This document shows, in pieces, positions 31,123 to 39,177 of a stretch of DNA of 39,663 nucleotides. The notes below the pieces were generated by a model. The model did not search any database. It was not told where the DNA came from and was given only the letters and a program-made list of their open reading frames with translations. Each line of letters opens with the position of its first letter. Position 1 is the first letter of the stretch. A program made the translations under genes and the position numbers. The stretch spans positions 1-39,663 of the forward strand of contig JBOGED010000196.1 of the NCBI GenBank assembly GCA_050743625.1, read 5' to 3'. This DNA comes from JBOGED01 sp050743625. Lineage in GTDB: Bacteria; Actinomycetota; Nitriliruptoria; Euzebyales; Egibacteraceae.

Positions 31123-32051
31123 GATCGCCGCACCGCGGAGGGAAGGGTGAACTGGAGGGTCTCGCGGGTGGTCTCGCGTTCCACCACGGTGACGGGTCCC
31201 AGGTCGGCCAGGGCGGCGATGACGGCCTCCACCAGCCGGGGCGGCGCCGAGGCACCGGCGGTCAACCCGATCACAGAAACTCCCTCCAGCCATTCCGGGC
31301 GGATGTCGCTGGGGTCGTCGATGAGATAGCTGGGCGTGCCGTGGCGGTGTGCGACCTCCACCAGCCGGACGGAGTTGGAGGAGTTCGTTGAGCCGATCAC
31401 GAGCACCAGGTCCGACTCCTCGGCGATCGCCGCGAGCGCCCTCTGACGGTTCGTCGTGGCGTAACAGATGTCGTCGGACGCTGGGCCCCGTAGCGCGGGG
31501 AAACGGGCCCGGAGCGTCTCGACGATCTCGGTGGTCTCGTCCTCGGCGAGGGTGGTCTGCGTCAGATACGACACCCGCGTGGCGTCGGCGATCTCCAGCG
31601 CGCCGACCTCGTCGGCGGTCTGCACCAGAACCGTGTGGTCGGGGGCCTCGCCCAGGGTGCCTTCGACTTCCTCATGGCTGGCGTGGCCGATCAGGACCAC
31701 GGTGTCGCCGCGTGCGGCGAACCGGCGGGCTTCGGCATGCACCTTGGTCACGAGCGGGCACGTCGCGTCGATCACCTCCAGCCCCCGGTCGGCGGCCTCG
31801 GTCCGCACCGCTGGGGACACCCCGTGGGCGGAGAACACCACCGTCGCGCCGTCCGGGACGGCGTTCAGCTCGTCCACGAACACCGCGCCGCGCGCCTGGA
31901 GATCAGCCACTACGTGGACGTTGTGCACGATCTGCTTTCGCACGTAGATCGGGCCACCACGCAAGTCCAGCAGCTGCTCGACGACCTCGATGGCGCGTTC
32001 GACTCCCGCACAGAACGACCGCGGTGCGGCGAGCAGAACGGTGACAGCCAT
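31119..32051 (-). CDS. ispH: 4-hydroxy-3-methylbut-2-enyl diphosphate reductase (IspH)
   Basis: 310 residues; makes isopentenyl and dimethylallyl diphosphate, the last MEP step, using a [4Fe-4S] centre. The three cluster cysteines are visible in RSFCAGVERAI, DATCPLVTKVH and DDICYATTNRQRAL; substrate-binding histidines lie in IVHNVHV, SAHGVSP and GHASHEEVEGT; IGSTNSSNSVRLVEVA completes the family signature. ATG 32051 has a GGGAGGA ribosome site. The 3' end overlaps dxs by four bases (ATGA), and the prenyl synthase stop lies 22 bases upstream. Belongs to the same operon as the encapsulin and 2-MIB genes by spacing. Confidence 0.95.
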   Translation of the reverse strand: MAVTVLLAAPRSFCAGVERAIEVVEQLLDLRGGPIYVRKQIVHNVHVVADLQARGAVFVDELNAVPDGATVVFSAHGVSPAVRTEAADRGLEVIDATCPLVTKVHAEARRFAARGDTVVLIGHASHEEVEGTLGEAPDHTVLVQTADEVGALEIADATRVSYLTQTTLAEDETTEIVETLRARFPALRGPASDDICYATTNRQRALAAIAEESDLVLVIGSTNSSNSVRLVEVAHRHGTPSYLIDDPSDIRPEWLEGVSVIGLTAGASAPPRLVEAVIAALADLGPVTVVERETTRETLQFTLPSAVRRS

Positions 32052-32073
32052 CTGTGGTCCTCCCGGGCGGGGC

Positions 32074-33114
32074 TCATTGATCACGGTGGGTGGCCAGCCG
32101 GGCGAGCGCGCCGAGTTCCCCGGCGGCTCTGGCCGCCGGGTTGGCTGCCTGCAGGGCGCGCATCGCCTCCGCGAGCAGGCCGTCGACCTGGACCTGGCTC
32201 CAGGCCCGCCCGCCCGCGATGTCGATCAGCTCCGCGGCGTGGACCACGTCGCTCCCGGGCAGCGGCTGATCGCGGTGGTAAAGCTCGGCCAGGTCGAGCC
32301 CGGCCGCGGTCCCCGAGATCAGGGCGGCGATCACCGGAAGGGACTTCTTACGGCTGCGCAGGTCCGAGTAGACCGGCTTGCCCGTGACAGCCGGGTCCCC
32401 CCAGATCCCCAACAGGTCGTCCACGTGCTGGAACGCCAAGCCCAGGTGCTGACCGAAGCCGCGCAAGCAGTGGATCTGCTCCGGCCTGCCACCGCCGAAC
32501 AAGGCGCCCAGCGCGCAGGCGCATCCCATCAGCGCGGCGGTCTTCTGCTCCGCCATCCGCAGGCATTCGGCCAGCTCGACCTGGACGCGTCGCTCGAAGG
32601 CCAGGTCCGCGCTCTGACCCTCCAGCAGATCCTGCACCGCGGCGCTGAGCACCCGTATCGCATCAGTAGCGGCCGGGTGGCCGCTGGCGGCGAGCAGGTC
32701 CAAGGCCAAGGTCAGCAGCGCGTCGCCAGCGAGGATCGCCGCGTTCATGCCGAACACGCTCCACGCCGTGGGGCGGTGGCGGCGGGTGGCGTCACCGTCA
32801 AGCACGTCGTCGTGCAGCAGCGAGAAGTTGTGCACCAGCTCCACTGCGGCCGCGGCCGGCACCGCGGCGGCCGCAGCCCCGCCGACAGCCTCGGCGCTCA
32901 GCAGTACCAGCGTGGGGCGGATCGCTTTGCCCCCATTGACCTGCTCCGGCTGGCCATGCTCGTTCCACCAGCCGAAGTGGTAGCCGGCGATCCGCCGCAT
33001 CGAGGATGGCAACGCGTCGACCGCCGCACGCAGGGCGGGCTCGACAGCTGCTCGGCTCCACGCGAGCACCTCGTGCGCCGACCGGCCCTCGGTCTTCGCG
33101 TCAACGGTGGTCAT
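32074..33114 (-). CDS. Polyprenyl (probably geranyl) diphosphate synthase
   Basis: 346 residues, all-helical trans-prenyltransferase. First Asp-rich motif is HDDVLDGD (DDVLD 102-106), within LVHNFSLLHDDVLDGDATRRHRPTAW; the second region is FQHVDDLLGIWGD (232-240), with VDDLLG in place of a textbook DDxxD, as in the family that actinomycetes keep in terpene clusters. GGKAIRPTLVLLS and the KKSLPVIAAL Lys follow. The product length cannot be read with certainty; position immediately downstream of the GPP methyltransferase gene suggests geranyl diphosphate for 2-MIB. Start ATG at 33114. The neighbouring genes are spaced 22 to 65 bases apart on the same strand. Confidence 0.9.
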   Translation of the reverse strand: MTTVDAKTEGRSAHEVLAWSRAAVEPALRAAVDALPSSMRRIAGYHFGWWNEHGQPEQVNGGKAIRPTLVLLSAEAVGGAAAAAVPAAAAVELVHNFSLLHDDVLDGDATRRHRPTAWSVFGMNAAILAGDALLTLALDLLAASGHPAATDAIRVLSAAVQDLLEGQSADLAFERRVQVELAECLRMAEQKTAALMGCACALGALFGGGRPEQIHCLRGFGQHLGLAFQHVDDLLGIWGDPAVTGKPVYSDLRSRKKSLPVIAALISGTAAGLDLAELYHRDQPLPGSDVVHAAELIDIAGGRAWSQVQVDGLLAEAMRALQAANPAARAAGELGALARLATHRDQ

Positions 33115-33179
33115 GATCCTGCCCCTACATTCTCAAGCACTCTCAAGATCGACGCTCCTGCCACGAGCACCGCGGGTGG

Positions 33180-34043
33180 CTACACCCGATCGGCGGCGAT
33201 GAGCAGGTAGTGGAAGCTGCCCTCGCGGTACGCCGTCAGGAACGGGTCCTCGATCCCGGTGGCCACCGAGGACTGCGCCCGCAGCTCCCAGTACGGGATG
33301 GTGTGGGCGGTTAGATCGATGACGTTGATCGGGACGAGGTTGTGGGCCGTCAACGCCTTGAAGTAGTCGCTTCTCGGGTGGATGTTGCAGGTGTAGTGCT
33401 CGTCGATCCGGCTGACCGCCTTGGACCGACCACCCGTCACGTCGTTGTAGCAGCCGGTGATGCAGACGTAGCGACCGCCGTACTGCAGCAGGCGAGAGAA
33501 CTCGTCGAACAGCGAGAACAGGTCCACGTACATGGTGGTCTCGTTGGTCCAGACGCCCTGGCACGATCCCGTCTCGAAACCGGTGTCCAGCATGTTGCGG
33601 AAGTGGAACTTCACGCGATCGGATACGCCCCGTTGCGTGGCTTGGTTGTTGGCGAACCCGACCTGGTATTCCGAGATCGTGACGCCGTCCACCTGGCAGC
33701 CGAAGCGTTGGTTGGCCATGAAGCTGGTACCGCCCCGACCGGACCCGGCATCCAACAGGCGATCACCGGGCGAGATGTCGCCGAGGTGGTCGAGGAGTAG
33801 GTTCGCCTGCGCGGTCTCCAACCGGTGCATCTCTTTGATGATCCGATCGTCCCGTGTGCCCTTCGGGCCTTCCAACACCGACGGCTCGTACTCGCCGATC
33901 CCGTAGTGATGGTGGTAGAGCCCGTCGACGTCACCGAGCCGCAAGTTGACCGGGTCCCGCTGATTGTTGTTCCAATACGCCGCAACGGACTTTTGGTAGG
34001 CCGTGCGCAGCACATTGGTAACGGAAGAGGCGGTCGTGGTCAT
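33180..34043 (-). CDS. Geranyl diphosphate 2-C-methyltransferase
   Basis: 287 residues, the SAM-dependent enzyme that methylates geranyl diphosphate at C2 to feed 2-MIB synthase. The SAM site is RLLDAGSGRGGTSF (96-105). NNNQRDPVNLRLGDVDGLYHHHYGIGEYEPSV and TNETTMYVDLFSLFDEFSRLLQYGGRYVCITGCYND are hallmarks of GPPMT, related to SCO7701 of Streptomyces coelicolor. The ATG at 34043 has AGGAGAA upstream. It sits directly after the 2-MIB synthase gene, the arrangement known from other 2-MIB producers, so the assignment is strong. Confidence 0.94.
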   Translation of the reverse strand: MTTTASSVTNVLRTAYQKSVAAYWNNNQRDPVNLRLGDVDGLYHHHYGIGEYEPSVLEGPKGTRDDRIIKEMHRLETAQANLLLDHLGDISPGDRLLDAGSGRGGTSFMANQRFGCQVDGVTISEYQVGFANNQATQRGVSDRVKFHFRNMLDTGFETGSCQGVWTNETTMYVDLFSLFDEFSRLLQYGGRYVCITGCYNDVTGGRSKAVSRIDEHYTCNIHPRSDYFKALTAHNLVPINVIDLTAHTIPYWELRAQSSVATGIEDPFLTAYREGSFHYLLIAADRV

Positions 34044-34099
34044 GTCACATTCTCCTGCTCGAGGGCCGGATGGTGGGGTTGGGGGGGTTCAGAGGCCCG

Positions 34100-35326
34100 T
34101 CATGCGTCGCTCCCGCTGTGGTACCGCTCGGTGGTGCTGTGCCATTCCCGGTTGCCGCCGAGCCAGGCCCAGATGTCGGCGAGGAAACGTCCGAGCGCGG
34201 GCGAGCCCACGCTGGCCAGGACGGTCGCCTCCGCGACGAAGGTGTGCATCAGCTCGTTGTGGATCGCCGCGGTGCGCTCGATCGCTTCCTCGGGGGTGCA
34301 CTCGTCCTCGGCGGCGATCACCTTCGGCAGGTCGAAGTCCGCGTCCGTTTCCTTCGACCGCGAGTACAGATCGTTCAGGATCACGCTCGCGCTGCCGGCG
34401 AGGGCAAACACGCGGCGCACCCGCCGGTCGGCGAACTCGAAGGCGGGCAGCTCGTAGCCGGCGACCGGATCGACCAACACCATGGGCGGCAAGAAGCTGT
34501 TCTCAGCCCGGTGCGTCAGGTACTCCCAGACCGGCGGGGTCCGCCCCGAATTGCGCCACTCCGCCTCGTGGTTGTAGGCCATGAACATGACCGCGAGCTC
34601 GTGGCGGAGCCGGGCGACCTGCGTCGCGGTGGCGTACTGGCCAAGGTGTTCGAACGCCGAGCGGTAGGCGACCGCGACAGGTTCGTCGGACAGTGCCTGG
34701 TCGAGCTGAGGTGCATAACGGACCGGGAGGTCCGCGGGGTCCACCGCCGCGTAGGTGACCGCGAGGCGCGCGCCGATCGTCTTCGCGTCGGCGCCCATGG
34801 ACTCGTCGTCGAGGAAGTGGTCGTCCGTGGCCCACTCCGCCACGACGCACTTGGCTGCCGCCAGGAGCTTGTCAGGGTCGTCCGTTGCCGGGTGCGTGAG
34901 CATCATCAGACGCCCGAAGTTGCAGGCATGGAGCCGGTCGCGCTGCCCGGGGTAGATCCCGATCTGCTCGGCCCAGTCGACCACGCGGTCGTTGACCTCT
35001 TCGCCCAGGGCGACGTCGTCACGGACCGCCGGAGGACAGAACAACGCTGAACCCGACTCGTCGTCGGCGGCCTGATCGGCGCCGAGGTCGGTGGCTTGGA
35101 CCGTCTCGTCGTTGGTGGCCTGCTGCCAAAAGATCCGGGCCGCCGACGTGCCCAGCCCCGTGGGGCCGAGCCGTTCGATCACCGGCGCGGCCGGCTGCGG
35201 CTCGTCTTCGACGGTTGCGAGAAGGTCCATCGGGGCGGTGCGTTCTGGGTTGGAGAGCAGGGCGGCTACCATGCACGCCAGGTCCCCAGCGGCCGTGGGC
35301 GCGGACACACGAGATAGCACCGACAC
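34100..35326 (-). CDS. 2-methylisoborneol synthase (family 2 encapsulin cargo)
   Basis: 408 residues; cyclises 2-methyl-GPP to the earthy odorant 2-methylisoborneol. Metal motifs are intact: DDHFLDD (168-174) and the NSE triad NDLYSRSKE (N318, S322, E326). The first 110 residues are disordered and acidic, and contain PTGLGTSAARI (55-65) and FCPPAVRDD, features of the N-terminal domain that targets this enzyme into family 2B encapsulins. GTG start at 35326 behind AGAAGGAG. The shell gene lies 44 bases upstream and GPPMT 56 bases downstream. The catalytic assignment is certain within the terpene cyclase class; the product is inferred from cluster context. Confidence 0.93.
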   Translation of the reverse strand: MSVLSRVSAPTAAGDLACMVAALLSNPERTAPMDLLATVEDEPQPAAPVIERLGPTGLGTSAARIFWQQATNDETVQATDLGADQAADDESGSALFCPPAVRDDVALGEEVNDRVVDWAEQIGIYPGQRDRLHACNFGRLMMLTHPATDDPDKLLAAAKCVVAEWATDDHFLDDESMGADAKTIGARLAVTYAAVDPADLPVRYAPQLDQALSDEPVAVAYRSAFEHLGQYATATQVARLRHELAVMFMAYNHEAEWRNSGRTPPVWEYLTHRAENSFLPPMVLVDPVAGYELPAFEFADRRVRRVFALAGSASVILNDLYSRSKETDADFDLPKVIAAEDECTPEEAIERTAAIHNELMHTFVAEATVLASVGSPALGRFLADIWAWLGGNREWHSTTERYHSGSDA

Positions 35327-35370
35327 GGGTTCTCCTTCTACGCGGTGGCCCTCACGAGATCCCTGACCTT

Positions 35371-36780
35371 TCAGCGCCCGACTTCGACGTCTTCGAGGAT
35401 GCCGAGCGCGTCGGGGACCAAGACAGCCGCGGAGTAGTAGGCGGTGACCAGGTAGGAGATGATGGACTTCTCGCTGATGCCCATGAGCCGCACGTTCAGG
35501 CTGGGCTGGTACTCGTCGGGAATCCCCGTCTGGTGCAACCCGACCACACCCTGATCGGCCTCACCGGTCCGCATCGCGATGATGCTGGTGGTGTTCGTCT
35601 CGCTGACCGGGATCTTGGTCGGCAGCAAGGGTATGCCACGCCAACCCGGCACTGGGTGCCCGTCGAATTCAGCATTCCGCGGGTAGACACCTCGCCGGTT
35701 GCACTCGCGCCAGAAGGCCGCGATCGCCCGTGGGTGTGCGAAGAGGAACTGCGTCTTGCGCCGCCGCGACAGAAGCTCGTCGAGGTCGTCGGGAGTCGGC
35801 GGCCCCGAACGCGTCGGAATCCGCTGCGACAGGTCCGCGTTGTGCAACAACCCAAACTCGCGGTTGTTCAGCATCTCGTAATCTTGACGCTCGCGCAACG
35901 CCTCGACGGTCAGGCGCAACTGCTGATCGATCTGGTTCATCGGATCGTTGTACAGATCCGCCACCCGCGTCTGCACCCGCAACACAGTCGAAGACATGCT
36001 CAAGTGATACTCACGCGGCGACGCCTCGTAATCCACATACGTACCCGGCAGGTCCTCCTCCTGCTCAGGCGACGAGGACATCTCGATCGCCGCCTCCCCG
36101 AAACGGTTCTGCGGCTGCTCCACACGCGCCCGGAACGTCTCGACATGCGCCCGCAACGACTCCGACTGGGCGACCATCTCCTCGAACGCCTGCTGAGACA
36201 TCGCCAACACCGTGCACCGCGTGACCGCCTGCACAGTGAAATCCCATACATCCTGGGACTCGAGGATCGCCTGATAGGTGAAATGATCACCGTCGGCCAA
36301 CACCGCCAACACGGTCTCGTCGCCGTACTTGCCGATGCCGATCTTGTTCGCCTTGCCATGGGCGATCAACACGATCTGATCCGCCGGCCGGCCACGCTCC
36401 ACGATCACGTCACCAGCCGAGAACTCCCGCTGCACGAACCGGTCCGCCAACGCACCCAACACCTCGACATCGTCAAAGTCACGCAACAACGACAGCTCGG
36501 TAAGCTCCTGGGGAATGACGCGGATCTCGGCCCCGGTCGTAGTGAACGTCACCCGACCATCACCCACGGTATAGGTCAACCGCCGGTTCACCCGATACAC
36601 CCCACCGTTGACCTGCACCCACGGCAAGACCCGCAACAGCCAACGCGAGGAGATTTCTTGCATCTGCGGCACGGTCTTGGTCGTCGTGGCCAGCTGCCGC
36701 GCCGCCGCCGTGCTCAAACTCAACTGCGGCCGATCACCATTCAAACTGACCTCAGCCACCTCGGTCTCAGTCACAGACAC
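35371..36780 (-). CDS. Family 2B encapsulin shell protein
   Basis: 469 residues; HK97-fold shell protein that self-assembles into a protein nanocompartment holding cargo enzymes. A cyclic-nucleotide-binding-like domain is inserted at about 97-205 (ELSLLRDFDDVEVLGALADRF ... AGDVIVERGRPADQIVLIAHGKANKIG ... DGDHFTYQAILES ... RCTVLAMSQQAFEEMV), which defines family 2B. Its phosphate-binding cassette lacks the usual RxA arginine, so cAMP binding is doubtful. The HK97 part follows (LSMSSTVLRVQTRVADLYNDPMNQIDQQLRL, LLSRRRKTQFLFAHPRAIAAFWRECNRRG, MGISEKSIISYLVTAYYSAAVLVPDALGILEDVE). GTG start with GGAGGTG upstream. A second shell gene lies beyond the cyclase-like gene. Confidence 0.93.
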   Translation of the reverse strand: MSVTETEVAEVSLNGDRPQLSLSTAAARQLATTTKTVPQMQEISSRWLLRVLPWVQVNGGVYRVNRRLTYTVGDGRVTFTTTGAEIRVIPQELTELSLLRDFDDVEVLGALADRFVQREFSAGDVIVERGRPADQIVLIAHGKANKIGIGKYGDETVLAVLADGDHFTYQAILESQDVWDFTVQAVTRCTVLAMSQQAFEEMVAQSESLRAHVETFRARVEQPQNRFGEAAIEMSSSPEQEEDLPGTYVDYEASPREYHLSMSSTVLRVQTRVADLYNDPMNQIDQQLRLTVEALRERQDYEMLNNREFGLLHNADLSQRIPTRSGPPTPDDLDELLSRRRKTQFLFAHPRAIAAFWRECNRRGVYPRNAEFDGHPVPGWRGIPLLPTKIPVSETNTTSIIAMRTGEADQGVVGLHQTGIPDEYQPSLNVRLMGISEKSIISYLVTAYYSAAVLVPDALGILEDVEVGR

Positions 36781-36820
36781 AGCACACCTCCAAAATTCGA
36801 CACGACAGAAGTATCAATGC

Positions 36821-39085
36821 TTATCCACCAGGTACCGGCGCTGGGCTGCCAACGCCAGACAACGAACCGATGCGAGCAGCCGAGGTGCCCAGCCCTGTCG
36901 GGACCGTGACGGGTCGCGGGGCAGCCGGGGCATCACGAGATGCCTTCTTCCCGTATAAGGTCGTCGGACTCGTGGCCCAAGAGAGAACACCGGCCATATA
37001 GGCCTTAAGCCCTTCGACATACGTAAGGACGCCCTCGCGAGCACTCGTATCCACGTCCAACGCGTCGAACAGGGCGGGCAGCTCGGTGGCGACCGTGTAT
37101 TCGAACTGGCGCAGCCGAGAGATGGCCATTTCGTTGATAACGTCGACGGCCTCCTGAACGTCACAGTCGAAGAAGCGTTGCATCACCACTACGCAGGTGT
37201 TGAAGTCGTGTTCGAAATCGACTTTTCGAACATAGGCAAAAAAATTGTAGTACATATTCGTGCCGGTTTCGAACGCCGTGACCAGAGCACGCATCGGCGG
37301 GGAGAGGTAGATCTCCGGAGGGTCCTCCAAATGAAGCGCGTAGAGGATCAGGAATCGGGCGGCTCTCGTGAACGTAAGGGGGGGCCGCATCTCTTCGAAT
37401 TCGACCGGGTCGGGCGTTCGGTTCTGGATGAGGTTTACAAGTTCCCACAGAAGGCCTTGCGCCATACCCTCGACGCAACCGGCAAGCGAACGCCGCAATC
37501 CTGCGGACATGACCTTCGCACCGCGCGACCAAAGATCCGCCAACGCGCGTTCCACCGGATTCGTCGGCACCGGCGTCACTGTGCCCTCCGCCGCCGCAAA
37601 CGCCGGCAGCCGGGACAGGAATGCCTTTGCGCCAAGCAGGTCGCGACGGCGCTTGTAGTACTCGAGAAAGTAGTCCTTCACGTACACTGCCCACACATGC
37701 CAGTCGTTCACCAACTCGAGCTCGGCGAGCTCAGCGTCAGGAACGGTCAGTGCGGAGAACAGGTCCAACTGGGCGGAGTCCCACCTGTCCTCGTCCCACA
37801 TTCCCCATCTGCCGCGCACGTCCGGTAACGGCCCCAGTAGCCCCATCTCCCGGGCCCACGCCTTGGCATGCTTACGCAAGGCTTCGACGTGGAGGTTCAA
37901 CCGCGCGGAGAACGGCATGTAGAGCTCCGGCAGCTCGAACGGCTCTGCCTTGTAGGGAACGCCCTGGTAGCTCCTGAGCCGCAACCCCATGGCTGCGGGT
38001 GACAGCCCGAGGCGCGCGGCCACGGTAGGCAGCCCCGGAAGACCGCAGGACAGCCCAAGAGGCGTCGGAGAGCCGACGGTGCTGGCATCCTGGGAGCAAC
38101 CGCTGGGCCGCGCCCACTCGAGATTGCCAGCCATCCAATCCCGAAGTCCTTTGACATATGCGAGCATCGCCGCGCGCGTCTGCAGGTCTGTCCCATACTC
38201 CTCGAAGAGGGGAAACAGCTCGGTGACGGCGGTGTTTTCGAACAGGTACGACCGAGAGGTCGCAAAGTCGTTGATGATATCGGCCGCCCGCTGCAGGTCG
38301 CAGTCGAGGAAGTTCTGGACCACTATCACCCCGTTGTTGACTTTGCCTTCGTCTACGTCTTTCTGGTAGACGATGATGTCCATCCGCGCGCTTACGCTGT
38401 CGGCGAACGTCTCGTTCAGCACACGAATCGGCCGGGTGCGGTAGAGCTCGGGTGGGATCTCGACACCCAGCGCGTGCTCGACAAGGGCGGCCTTCCACGA
38501 CCACCCGCCGGCCCGGCGGCGCATGTCGATGTATTCGATCGGGTCGAGAACCCTGCTGTTGTCCTGAGCGAGATTGAAGCGCTCTCGCATGAGCTCCTCA
38601 GCCAGGCTCCGGATATCCTCGGAGAACCGGTGCCGCCACTCGACGGACTTGGTGGGCACGGTGCGAGGCCACAGGTTGGCCAAGCCGCGCTCCACCGGGT
38701 TGGCCGGCTCTCCAGGGGGCTCAGCGGTCATGTCCACGGGCTTGAATGCCAGCAGTCGGGAGATGCGCTCCGTGGCATGCGCTACATCGCGGCCATCGAA
38801 GAGCGCAGAAGAATCCTTCACGTACGCGCTCCAGACATACCAGTCGCTGAGCAGCTCGAGCTCAGCGACCGGCGCATCCGGATGGGTCAGGGCAACGTAG
38901 GAGGAAAGATCCATGGAGTCGAACCTGGGCTCGTCCCAGATACCAGAGCCGTCGGCGTTCTGGCTGGAGCGGAGCATCCCCATCTGTAAAGCCCAGGCCT
39001 TGGAGTGCTCACGCGCCTGATCCACGCGGGGGTTTACCCGCGCCGGCCACGGCATGTAGAACTCCGGCATCTTAAAAGGTTGCAT
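36821..39085 (-). CDS. Two-domain terpene cyclase-like protein lacking catalytic motifs, with cargo-tag-like C-terminus
   Basis: 754 residues built like geosmin synthase: two class I terpene cyclase folds (about 1-325 and 375-708) joined by a linker. MPEFYMPWPARVNPRVDQAREHSKAWALQMGML is a typical start. Both active sites are broken. Domain 1: the DDHFLE position reads KDSSAL (90-95) and the NSE site reads MDIIVYQKD (235-243). Domain 2: KDYFLE (470-475) and YNFFAYVRK (613-621). Thus no Mg2+-binding set remains in either. The tail (709-754) is flexible and holds PTGLGTSAARI (729-739), identical to the 2-MIB synthase N-terminal motif; the linker has a weaker LPGLPTVAARL (349-359). It lies between two shell genes, so it is probably encapsulin cargo or scaffold. 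Pseudoenzyme status is inferred. Confidence 0.88.
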   Translation of the reverse strand: MQPFKMPEFYMPWPARVNPRVDQAREHSKAWALQMGMLRSSQNADGSGIWDEPRFDSMDLSSYVALTHPDAPVAELELLSDWYVWSAYVKDSSALFDGRDVAHATERISRLLAFKPVDMTAEPPGEPANPVERGLANLWPRTVPTKSVEWRHRFSEDIRSLAEELMRERFNLAQDNSRVLDPIEYIDMRRRAGGWSWKAALVEHALGVEIPPELYRTRPIRVLNETFADSVSARMDIIVYQKDVDEGKVNNGVIVVQNFLDCDLQRAADIINDFATSRSYLFENTAVTELFPLFEEYGTDLQTRAAMLAYVKGLRDWMAGNLEWARPSGCSQDASTVGSPTPLGLSCGLPGLPTVAARLGLSPAAMGLRLRSYQGVPYKAEPFELPELYMPFSARLNLHVEALRKHAKAWAREMGLLGPLPDVRGRWGMWDEDRWDSAQLDLFSALTVPDAELAELELVNDWHVWAVYVKDYFLEYYKRRRDLLGAKAFLSRLPAFAAAEGTVTPVPTNPVERALADLWSRGAKVMSAGLRRSLAGCVEGMAQGLLWELVNLIQNRTPDPVEFEEMRPPLTFTRAARFLILYALHLEDPPEIYLSPPMRALVTAFETGTNMYYNFFAYVRKVDFEHDFNTCVVVMQRFFDCDVQEAVDVINEMAISRLRQFEYTVATELPALFDALDVDTSAREGVLTYVEGLKAYMAGVLSWATSPTTLYGKKASRDAPAAPRPVTVPTGLGTSAARIGSLSGVGSPAPVPGG

Positions 39086-39177
39086 GCGACGACCCCATCA
39101 TCGACAGATCATCCATCGCGCCTATGGCACTCAAACTGACAAGCGCACGGGCTGACCGAAGCCCATCCACACGACGG

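Noticed and set aside
35215..36909. 564-residue plus frame antisense to the shell gene
   Set aside because: Arg/His/Leu-rich shadow; the opposite strand encodes a canonical encapsulin.
36821..39085. Geosmin synthase
   Set aside because: Architecture agrees, but DDHFLE and NSE motifs are missing in both domains, so active geosmin synthesis is unlikely.
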